11,941 bases of DNA from Euperipatoides rowelli (Eukaryota; Onychophora; Udeonychophora; Euonychophora; Peripatopsidae), in the NCBI GenBank assembly GCA_003024985.2, contig PXIH01S0002849.1; one strand, 5' to 3'. Of this stretch, positions 1 to 7,009 are shown in pieces; the first letter of the stretch is position 1, and each line of letters starts with the position of its first letter. The position numbers and the translations under genes were made by a program. The notes under the pieces were generated by a model. The model searched no databases. It was not told the DNA's origin and worked only from the letters and a program-made list of their open reading frames with translations.

Positions 1-10
1 TTTTTTGAAA

Positions 11-75
11 AAGGAAAAGGAAAGGAAATAGTTCCTTTTTTTAAAAAAGGAAAAGGAAAGGAAATAGTTCCTTTT
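11..75. repeat. Purine-rich tandem duplication, 36-bp period
   Basis: A unit beginning AAGGAAAAGGAAAGGAAATA and ending in GTTCCTTTT is present at 11-39 and again at 47-75 with no difference seen by eye. Each unit contains GGAA blocks and ends with the complementary TTCC, so it can fold on itself. A further partial AGGAACTTTCC follows at about 80-90. It looks like a short satellite or slippage product at the window edge, so the array may continue to the left. Confidence 0.75.
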
Positions 76-95
76 ATTTAGGAACTTTCCAAACA

Positions 96-600
96 TTGAG
101 TGTAATACATTTATATAACTTATAAATCTGTGTAATCATTTTCTAATTGATGACATAAATTATCAATAGATGCCAGTCAATGTTAAAATAAAAAAAACTA
201 CTAGTAAACATCTTACTTTGTGAATGGACTATAAAAATGCTAATTCAAATACAAAAAAAAAATATGGATTTTGATAATTGTGGATACATTAATTTACACA
301 AATTGTTCAAACCATTAAATAGTTAAAAATAAATATTAAATTACATTTAGAAATGTAACCCTTTTGTTCTAATTAACTTACACAGTAGTCTACAATTTTA
401 GTAATCCTATTAAAAATAAGAAAATTTAATCTTGTGATGTAAATTTGTATTTCAAAACTGTATAAACCTTTTAGGTTTAAACTTTTAATATCTAAATAAA
501 TAAATAAATCAACGTCTAATTCGAATGCAACACAACATAATTTATGGCAATCTATTTAGAGTAAGTTAAGTTCACAGAAAGAGAGATGATAAGCTTCAAG
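96..600. other. A+T-rich stretch with no recognisable gene
   Basis: No protein, RNA gene or bounded mobile element could be supported here. The only structure is a short (AAAT)n tract at 493-509 and small self-complementary words such as AAACCTTTTAGGTTT at about 466-480. The sequence is consistent with intronic or intergenic DNA. Confidence 0.5.
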
Positions 601-610
601 CTTTTACATT

Positions 611-662
611 AACATGAAGAAAACTGTGTTAATCATAATACAACATGAATAAAACTGTGTTA
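611..662. repeat. 31-bp direct tandem duplication
   Basis: The segment starting AACATGAAGAAAACTGTGTTA at 611 recurs at 642 as AACATGAATAAAACTGTGTTA with one substitution in the shared core. It is a two-copy local duplication. It is followed at 681-702 by an 11-T/11-A self-complementary run. Confidence 0.7.
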
Positions 663-719
663 CAATAACTGAAAACATTATTTTTTTTTTTAAAAAAAAA
701 AACTTTTGACTTTCTTATT

Positions 720-1310
720 TAGAGGCCTCATGTGTTAAAACTTAAATGAGAGGTGGCCAAAAAAATAGACTTTGTGTATTATTTTGTGATACATGTCTAG
801 GCATAATTTATTGTCAGTATTTTTTTACTGTAGGCTACCATTTGATGAGGCAATTTCACTGTAGAGCATCAATTTGGGTTCCTTTTCAATTTTTCTTAAT
901 CCTTCATGACCCATAAAAATTTATAATGGACATCTTAATTTTTTTGAGTGCTGAATAAATTTTAGCAAATTGCAGACAAAAACTCCCCTGAACTATAGAT
1001 CATGGCAATCGACTTAAGATTGTATGATCCTCGTCCAATTCATTCCTGTAGTTTTTCAAAATAAGGAAATACTTCCCTGACTAAATATTCACATGACTTT
1101 CATGGTTCAATTCATTATTCATTCCCATGTTCTTTAAAAAAAAAAAAAGAAAGAGTGTGCATAAATTGTACTGATATTACTCAATTCCAATAGACTAAGA
1201 AGCCACATTTCCAGACTTTTTATAAAGTGCATACAGTATAACACAAATTGCATGAAACAATATGATTTGAACAATACATTAACAAGCACAATGGCAATCG
1301 GATGTAAAGA
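720..1310. other. A+T-rich stretch with no recognisable gene
   Basis: Nothing beyond homopolymers (for example the A-run near 1136-1148) and a GTAGGCTAC word near 831 was found. The 9-mer ATGGCAATC occurs here near 1003 and again near 1291 and 543. It may be a trace of an old dispersed repeat, but the evidence is too thin to name one. Confidence 0.45.
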
Positions 1311-1311
1311 C

Positions 1312-1358
1312 GAGTGATAGACATAAAACTAAATTTGAGTGATAGACATAAAACTAAA
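1312..1358. repeat. 22-bp direct repeat (25-bp period) at the 5' edge of the LINE fragment
   Basis: A 22-base unit starting GAGTGATAGACATAAAAC lies at 1312-1333 and identically at 1337-1358, separated by TTT. The second copy runs into the open frame of the LINE fragment. The 25-bp offset is not a multiple of three, so the duplication puts the two copies in different frames. It may mark a 5' truncation junction or a later slippage event. The reading frame is not open through either copy upstream. Confidence 0.8.
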
Positions 1359-1746
1359 CAATTATCTAACTAAATTTGTAAACGGTTTTTTTCAACTTAC
1401 CATACCACATAAGACTGTCAAAATTAAATATTCTTACACCATGGCACAAAAAATGAAACATCTGAACCTGCTATTCATGTTTAAGGAAATTGTTTTAAAA
1501 AACAATAACTATTACATTTTGAATAAGAGACCTAACCATAGAAGCCATAAGTACTTGATTTTTGTTAATTATAATAATACTACAGTGAGGGACTTATACA
1601 TAGGAAATAGATCTATTTCTTTGTGGAACTCTCTTCCTGTCACAACATTTGATAAATTGGAAATACAATATTTTAAGAACTCTACAACTGCTTATATTAT
1701 GAACACAATTAGACCTATGGGCATGGATGAATGTGTTCCTTTATAA
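1339..1746 (+). pseudogene. C-terminal tail of a non-LTR retrotransposon (LINE) reverse-transcriptase ORF, 5'-truncated
   Basis: The open frame is 135 codons long and has no true start: its first codon is GTG and is preceded directly by a stop. The first ATG (residue 35, at 1441) sits in a strong ACCATGG context. Residues 40-62 are hydrophobic and basic (HLNLLFMFKEIVLK), and a basic stretch KRPNHRSHK follows near residues 63-71. LWNSLP lies at residues 95-100, and YFKNSTTAYI at about 111-120. In the Jockey/CR1/L2 group of LINEs the polyprotein ends in just this way: a 'helical LLFLYK' segment, an N/R/K-rich segment, then R-x-x-LWNSLP and a terminal FK helix. The endonuclease and the catalytic reverse-transcriptase core are absent, so this is a dead 3' fragment. 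Assignment to the LINE C-terminus is by motif; the exact clade is not determined. A host protein seems much less likely, given the 3' UTR-like sequence and A-rich tail that follow. Confidence 0.7.
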
Positions 1747-2000
1747 ATTTGATGTCTTGTGGAAGAGCGAGGGAGGAAAAGGAGAAAAAAGAGGGGGAGG
1801 GGGGCATGTTCATATGATGATTATTGGGTTTTATATTATGTTCAGTTTTCGACATTTAATTATTGTAATTAGAATATAATTTTTTATATAATATTTGTAT
1901 AGTACATTATACTGTATGTAATAAGACCGCCAAGGTTTTACCTGGTTCAATTGTAATGAAACTAGTTTATGAATTAAAATAAAAATAAATAAAAATAAAG
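1747..2000 (+). mobile_element. LINE 3' untranslated region and A-rich tail
   Basis: Directly after the stop codon comes a nearly pure purine tract (1761-1804, one C at 1768). Then follow A+T-rich sequence, a possible stem-loop CCAAGG-TTTTA-CCTGG at 1930-1945, and a tail of AAAATAAA-type repeats at 1974-1999. A stem-loop near the end plus a short simple-repeat tail is the usual layout of CR1/L2-like 3' ends. Sequence resumes without repetition at about 2000. No TSD could be paired because the 5' end is truncated. Confidence 0.6.
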
Positions 2001-2133
2001 TCTTACTCACTAGCACTGTACGATCTTGGATCAATCTAACATCCTAAATACAAGATTAAAGTAATTCCTAGCTTACATGTAGAATGGACTTAGCAAAATA
2101 AACAAGGAACTAAAACATAAACATAAATAATAA

Positions 2134-2722
2134 TTGAAAACACCAGAAACTCTCTATGTTTGCATTAATAAACCACTTTATTTGACAATATTTTTACATC
2201 TACCGATCGATTTCAGCTTATAAAGCTTTTTCAAGGAAAGCACTCCATGAGATCTTAAAAGAATTTTCAGTTACATATGAAAATATACTATGAAGAGCAT
2301 CTTAGAGACTAAAAAATATACTGTAAGTAAAAAATAAAATTCCCTTCTCTTAAAATTGTTCATATAATAATGAAACGGAGGGATTTATTCAGGGTATGTG
2401 TTTTTTTTTTTTCTGAATAAAATGTGATTCAAGCGTTAACCTTCACTTTTTATTCACGAAAAAAAATCTACCCTGAATAAATCTCTCCCTGTTTCATTAT
2501 AATATGAACAATAAAAGAAGGGAATTTTTATTTTTTACTTAACAGTAGATTTTTTAGTCCCTGAGATGCTCTTCATAGTAACTGAAAATTCATTCAAGAT
2601 CTCATGGAGGGCTTGCCTTGAAAACGCTTTATATAAGCTGAAATCGATCGGTACATGTAAAAATATTGTCAAATACAATGGTTTATTAATGCAGACATAT
2701 AAAGAGTTTCTGGTGTTTTCAA
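2134..2722. mobile_element. Long foldback element (near-perfect ~290-bp inverted repeat)
   Basis: Nearly the whole element is one imperfect palindrome. The left arm runs from TTGAAAACACCAGAAACTCT at 2134 to about 2437, and its reverse complement runs from about 2438 to 2722. The centre is near the GTTAAC at 2435-2440, so there is almost no loop. By eye the arms are about 90% identical. Differences include a 12-bp insertion present only on the left (near 2275-2290) and differing T/A-run lengths near the centre. Shared landmarks include ACCGATCGATTTCAGCTTAT, ACTATGAAGAGCATCT and TTATTCAGGGTA. No ORF lies inside. This is a foldback-type or long-TIR MITE, or two copies of one repeat in head-to-head array. 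The single clean palindrome with unique flanks favours one element. A TSD could not be fixed in the A/T-rich flanks. Confidence 0.8.
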
Positions 2723-2739
2723 CATTATAAAATACTTGC

Positions 2740-3640
2740 TAGAAGGATTTCCATAAATAGATAGCCTACGACAGCAAAGTTGTAGGAGGCTAAGTTTAAT
2801 TTAGATAGGACTCTATATCCGGACCGATAAGTGTGGTAGTCCATTTCAGCCTACTGTAGGCTACACATGTTGACCTAGATGGATAGCAGTGACAAAATAA
2901 ATCATTATGACAATATCAATTTTTGTTTGGAAAAATGGATATGTTTCAAATTAATTTATAATTGTATATACAATGATTATATTTAAGCCAATGACATAGA
3001 TCAAAAGTATTTAATTAAAAAGAAAAGATATCTTGCAGGCTTCTTTATTTCTGTCAAAAGAAATTATAAAATTGTTTAGAATTTATTAACAAAACTTTTA
3101 ACGACATTTGCCGCACCTATTATAGCCGATACAGTGTCACAGTCAAACGGGAATTTTTCTGATGAAAAATTGTATTAAAAAAATAAATTGAAAGGTAGTA
3201 AATTTATTTTGACTAACTAAAAAAAATATGTTCAATTATTTGACCCCTGCCTAACATAAAAATTTTAAAAAATAAATTAACATTGCCACACTCTCTGAAT
3301 TTTACAAATAATAAAAAAAAAAAATCACAATAATCGTTGGAACATCTATGTTCCAGGACTGAAAGCAACTGTATCCGGAAGACTACACTTAGCCTAGGTG
3401 GTAGGAAAACATTTTTAGAAAAGGTTCAAACAAATGTTGAAGGGAGCTTACTTTAGATTTTTCCTTGGCAGTTGCTGAACAGTAAAATGGTTAATCCATA
3501 AAGATAGGGAAGGTGGCTGTCCTTGGTTTCTTGAAATTATTCACGGTGTTAAATTTTAAAGTGTGGGTTTCTGTAGATGCAAAGTAGCGTACTGTTCATT
3601 AATCTTATCAAAATTTGAACTGTCCACTTCATAACTGTGA
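2740..3640. other. No gene seen; short palindromic words only
   Basis: There is no supportable coding region or mobile element. Small hairpins occur: TAGCCTAC/GTAGG-AGGCTA at 2762-2792, the perfect AGCCTACTGTAGGCT at 2848-2862, and GGAACAT-CT-ATGTTCC at 3339-3354. A+T-rich spacer fills the rest. Confidence 0.45.
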
Positions 3641-3646
3641 TTTTAT

Positions 3647-3883
3647 TTAAGAAAATGGGCCTTCCTTCAGGTTGATTCTAGGTAAGTTTTTCATAAGTGC
3701 AAGTCCAAAATTCCAGGCCGGCAACATAATATCAGACTCCATTTCTCTTCCTTGCTTATATCTTATTTTTGAAGATGATTCAGACTCCACAAAATAATTT
3801 AATCTAAAAGCTTGTCTGCAAACAGCTAAGTCTAATAAAAGTCTTCTACTTTCTTTACTGCCTAGTGTTGAATTATAAAAATG
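3647..3883 (-). other. Uninterrupted 78-codon frame of unknown meaning
   Basis: On the minus strand this frame runs without a stop and ends in TAA, with AATAAA overlapping the stop. It opens near HFYNSTLGSKES, passes through LLLDLAVCRQAF and ends KNLPRINLKEGPFS. The composition is varied rather than homopolymeric, unlike most open frames in this window. There is no early ATG; the first is about two-thirds of the way along. It could be a terminal exon (an AG acceptor-like ACACTAG lies near its start) or a degraded transposon piece. However, frames of this length are expected by chance a few times in 12 kb of such DNA. I do not recognise the family. Confidence 0.15.
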
Positions 3884-4036
3884 TCAACTATCAAACTTGA
3901 GCACGCAAAATGGCTCATAAAAGATATCCCAAAATTACAATCACAACCTGGAACTATATCGTGTGAATTTAAACAAGCTGTATATGTAACTTATTGCTGT
4001 TATAGAGAGGAATTCTACCACCCTAGAATGTTGTAA
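3881..4036 (+). CDS. Hypothetical 51-residue ORF, doubtful
   Basis: The frame has an ATG in a good context (AAAAATGTCA, A at -3), an in-frame TGA four codons upstream and a TAA end. The peptide begins MSTIKLEHAKWLIKDIP and ends YREEFYHPRML, with two adjacent cysteines in the C-terminal half. It has no signal peptide, membrane segment or recognised motif. It directly abuts the minus-strand open frame at 3647-3883. The composition is protein-like for this window, but the length is well within chance. There is no sign of a promoter or splice partner beyond a donor-like TAG/GTAAGT at about 3678-3686 further upstream. Confidence 0.15.
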   Translation: MSTIKLEHAKWLIKDIPKLQSQPGTISCEFKQAVYVTYCCYREEFYHPRML

Positions 4037-4136
4037 CTGATTGTATAACCTAAACAATTTTTTTTCCTGCTTCAATAATGGTAGTAAAATAGCCTAGGCT
4101 ACTGTTAGAATTTTTTTTTTAATTTATAAATGTTGT

Positions 4137-4144
4137 ATATTAAG
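4137..4144. repeat. Target-site duplication, left copy (hAT-like element 1)
   Basis: ATATTAAG directly precedes the CAGGG terminus and is repeated exactly at 4872-4879 after the other terminus. An 8-bp duplication is the hallmark length for hAT transposons. Confidence 0.85.
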
Positions 4145-4159
4145 CAGGGTTGTAGTCCT

Positions 4160-4330
4160 CAAGGCCAGGTCTTGGCCTCGAGAGCTCTCAAGGCCAATAG
4201 AACTTGGCCTTAGTCTCGCCTTGTTCTTGCAACTAAAGTTGTAGGCTTGATCTTGACCTTGAAATTTTATTATAACATGGACTCAGACTTGGTCTTGCTA
4301 GTTTACTAAAGTTTCTAGCCTTGGTCTCTG
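4160..4330 (+). repeat. Left subterminal CTTGGTCTTG-type repeat cluster
   Basis: Variants of CTTGGCCT, CTTGGCCTT, CTTGATCTTGACCTT and CTTGGTCTTG recur with irregular spacing. hAT transposases are known to bind short subterminal repeats as well as the TIRs, so these are candidate binding sites. That role is inferred. Confidence 0.6.
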
Positions 4331-4699
4331 AATTTTAATATCTGCCTCACTGTTTAATTAAAATTTATAGCCATTTGACTGTTACACAGTGACACGTTTT
4401 AATGTAAATAATTAGCTGCATGCCATGGATCCATCCCATAATAAAGTATAATCTAGCAACAGTGATTGTGTTGGCTCCACTGCGCAAGCGCAATATGCTC
4501 TATCAACTTACACCATCATGTGCATTCGAGACACACTCCAAATTCAATATTTTGAAAAGACATTTATATAATTTATTGTACGTCTTAAGTGTTCTGTAGT
4601 ACTAAATTACTATCTGACATAGTACACATTAAATGTAACAACCCATCCAGGCCTAATTAAGTTTATTATTTACTCTTTAAAAAAAGATAAGTTTATTTA

Positions 4700-4860
4700 A
4701 TATATTGGCTTGGTCTTGACCTTATCTTGAACTGAATGGTCTCAGTCTTGATATCTTGAACCCTACGGTCTTGACTGTGGCCTTGTTATTGAAATCAACA
4801 GGCTTGATCTTGAACCCAATGATCTTGATTTGGTCTTGGTCTTGAGATTACAGGTCTTGA
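4700..4860 (+). repeat. Right subterminal CTTGGTCTTG-type repeat cluster
   Basis: GGCTTGGTCTTGACCTTATC, GGTCTTGACTGTGGCCTTG, GGCTTGATCTTGAACCCAA and TTGGTCTTGGTCTTGAG are members. They read in the same direction as the left cluster rather than as its mirror image. Confidence 0.6.
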
Positions 4861-4871
4861 CTACAACACTG

Positions 4872-4879
4872 ATATTAAG
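4872..4879. repeat. Target-site duplication, right copy (hAT-like element 1)
   Basis: ATATTAAG is identical to 4137-4144 and lies directly outside the ACACTG terminus. Confidence 0.85.
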
Positions 4880-6500
4880 TAAAGGGGAATTAATGATAGC
4901 CTATATTTTTTTTATCTTCCAATTATTTAAATTGAATCTAACCTTTTTTTTTTTCTTTTGTAATTATAGTCTAATAACTATAGCAGCTAGCAAAATATTT
5001 TACAGATTAATAAAAGATTATAATGATGTAAAATATAGCTAATAATAATTGCATTTGTTGGTTATTTAAATACAATGATATTTTTATGATTCAAATTGGA
5101 AATAAAAAGTATACATGGCCTACTATCTCTATAAGCTGCTACTGTATATGACTGTATACTGTACACTGGATTTTTATACAGTAGGCTATTTATACAATGT
5201 AATACACAGTATTTTGCAGATGTAAAATTAAAAGGACACTAATGTCTTTTGTTTTTCACTAAATTTTTTGGATGAATATTAAGGGCTTTACAGTATATAT
5301 GCGTTTCTGAATTAATAAAGATGATTTTTTTTATTATTTTATACTTATTCACACGTAAAAATAAATAATTAACATTTCTTTTTACTCTTTGTTTCTGCAA
5401 TTTCATGCCGTAAGAAAAAAATTGTTTTGACTGGATAGCAGTTTGTTTTGTTTTCATTGGTCTTTCTTGTTCTCGTGTGTTTGCAGAGCACAGAGAAAAA
5501 AATAAATATGTTTCAGTCAGTTGTCGTAATTAAATTCAGTATCTGATTATTTCAGTGCACAGTGAGCATATTTTGGTTCGACTGTAAGAATTAACATTGT
5601 TAAAGCCCTATGGGTAAGGATTCTCTTCATGGTTTAGCCATTTGTGAAAAAAAAATGGATTAAAGATTAATATGGGACAACTAAAATATTTCAGCACTAA
5701 TCCATCAGACACAAATTAATTATATATTTTTTTGCATCTTAATTTCCATCAGCCTGATCCTATCCCTAGCCCTCAGCTTACATACAAAAAAAAAAATGCA
5801 TATTCCTCATTATAAAAGAAAAAGTGATTTATAATTGCAAATAAAACTTTTTCTATCTCACTATTTCATAAAAATAAACACATACGGTTACGTATTGTAT
5901 TTGCGCTGACAGGATTTATGACTTTGGAATGGTGTTTCCTAAGATATCTAGGTACTCGGGTGGGTACCCAAGAGCAAAACCTGGACCAAATATCCACCAC
6001 TCCTCTAATAAATTAAAAATCACATGGTAGATTTCCTATTATCAACTGGGCTACTATCTGCAAAATTGCAAGAAACTGTTTCTATATTTTTATTTTAATA
6101 TTAAGCAAGATTGTAATAATTTATATATTTTAAATGGACGGTGTTACGTGTTAAGTTAATAAAAAGCTATATATCACCTAGGCTATATTGCATAAATGAT
6201 TGAAAATTTTCAATTTTAAATATTAATAACATAACAATTTATTCCTTTGAAAATTGAAAAAATGAAAAAATCTATGCTGAGCTCAGTTGCATTTTCCCCC
6301 AAAAGCACATAAACACAGACAATTGATTTTTTTTTGCTAACTTGGAAGAATAAAAATATTGAAAATTATAGGCCTATTGATTTTTGCAATAATTAATTTT
6401 AACAATACCAGTAGGCTACAAAAATCATTTTAGTGCAACTATTTAATAAAGAAAAACATTGTGGAAGGAGACCAGGTCCTCCCATTGCAATTTCAAAATA
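4880..6500. other. Long A+T-rich stretch with no recognisable gene
   Basis: Open frames in this stretch are driven by T-runs or A-runs and have no family features. Visible structure is limited to an ACTGTA-rich segment with a 9-bp inverted repeat TACTGTATA/TATACAGTA (5140-5148, 5175-5183), and ATGGATTA/TAATCCAT near 5655-5704. There is also a small GC-richer patch CTCGGGTGGGTACCCAAG near 5956-5973. Intronic or intergenic DNA is the simplest reading. Confidence 0.45.
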
Positions 6501-6508
6501 AATTCAGG

Positions 6509-6610
6509 TTTTTTTTTTTTTTTTTTNCGGTCTTCGTAACTTTATTAAGATGACATTTGAATTTTTAGGAGCGTATCCCACCATTTCGTCCGACATTTTT
6601 GTTCCTGAAT
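6509..6610 (-). mobile_element. Candidate retroposed mRNA or SINE 3' end with poly(A) tail
   Basis: Read on the minus strand, there is AATAAA at 6546-6541, then 14 bases, one ambiguous base (N at 6527), and 18 A (6526-6509). This is the exact arrangement of a polyadenylated transcript end copied back into DNA. A short open frame starts at an ATG at 6596 in context AAAAATGTC, reads MSDEMVGYAPKNSNVILIKL and stays open into the tail. The segment 6528-6595 holds several CpG dinucleotides, unlike its surroundings, which suggests a recent or foreign origin. The 5' boundary and TSD are not visible, so length and source are unknown. A chance T-run next to TTTATT remains possible. Confidence 0.45.
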
Positions 6611-6738
6611 AGTCTAGACTCTAGAGCCTCACAAATTACACTGCTTTGCATGTATAGGAATATAGTAGGGCCAGTAATTTAAATTATGCACACAATGTTT
6701 TCCTTGATTTATATTGTATCTATATATGAATAAACCTG

Positions 6739-6754
6739 AATAATAATAATAATA

Positions 6755-6792
<38 letters not shown>

Positions 6793-6810
6793 AATAATAA
6801 TAATAATAAT
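6739..6810. repeat. Compound microsatellite (AAT)n-(ATG)n-(AAT)n
   Basis: About six AAT units lead into about twelve ATG units and back into about seven AAT units. Translated on the minus strand it gives a run of histidines flanked by tyrosines, which is an artefact of the repeat. AATAAACCTGAATAATAAT just upstream resembles the 3' tail of some retroposons, which often seed such arrays. Confidence 0.95.
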
Positions 6811-6845
6811 CAGTGAAACAGCACATTTTTTTAAGTATTAATAAG

Positions 6846-6864
6846 TTTTTTTTTTTTTTTTTTT
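6846..6864. repeat. T19 homopolymer
   Basis: A 19-T run. It could be the reverse complement of a retroposon poly(A) tail, but no AATAAA lies at the right distance on the minus strand. Confidence 0.8.
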
Positions 6865-6959
6865 GAATCATTGTCTTATAAAATTAAAATTCTGAAAATA
6901 CAGTATAACACTGAACAGGTAGAAAATAAAACCAAATCTACAATTTAGATACATACCCT

Positions 6960-7001
6960 AATAATAATGATGATGATGATAATAATAAAAATAATAATAA
7001 A
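6960..7001. repeat. Second compound AAT/ATG microsatellite
   Basis: AATAATAATG, then ATG units, then AATAATAAAAATAATAATAA. It has the same two-motif order as the larger array at 6739-6810, about 150 bases upstream, which suggests shared origin or repeated seeding. Confidence 0.9.
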
Positions 7002-7009
7002 TCAATAAT

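Larger units (their letters stand above)
4145..4871. mobile_element. Non-autonomous hAT-like DNA transposon, 727 bp
   Basis: The termini are inverted repeats: CAGGGTTGTAGTC on the left, and GACTACAACACTG on the right, whose reverse complement is CAGTGTTGTAGTC (12 of 13 match). The element is flanked on both sides by ATATTAAG, a perfect 8-bp TSD. CAG...CTG ends with 8-bp duplications are diagnostic of the hAT superfamily. There is no transposase frame inside, so it would have to be mobilised in trans. Both ends carry many degenerate copies of GGTCTTGACCTTG-like words (about 4160-4330 and 4700-4860), all reading in the same direction. The middle contains a self-complementary GCGCAAGCGC near 4483-4492. 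The element looks intact apart from scattered substitutions. Confidence 0.88.

Noticed and set aside
1831-2034. 67-codon minus-strand frame
   Set aside because: It is antisense to the LINE 3' UTR and its A-rich tail.
3339-3354. GGAACAT-CT-ATGTTCC resembling a steroid-receptor element
   Set aside because: The half-sites are 4 bases apart rather than 3, and there is no nearby gene or promoter.
4830-5042. 70-codon plus-strand frame
   Set aside because: It begins inside the hAT-like element's subterminal repeats, crosses its TSD and continues into a T-run.
5575-5585. GGTTCGACTGT resembling a tRNA/SINE B box
   Set aside because: It departs from the consensus at its end, and no A box lies at the right distance upstream.
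6527-6527. Single N after the T-run (another at 11299)
   Set aside because: Unresolved bases next to simple sequence reflect sequencing or assembly ambiguity, not biology.
6502-6741. ATTCAGGTTT / AAACCTGAAT as terminal inverted repeats of a ~240-bp element
   Set aside because: Only 10 bp match, the left copy merges with the T-run, and no target duplication is visible. The retroposed-tail reading explains the left side better.
6629-6871. 80-codon minus-strand frame with polyhistidine and polytyrosine
   Set aside because: It is a translation of the AAT/ATG microsatellite and a T-run, not a protein gene.
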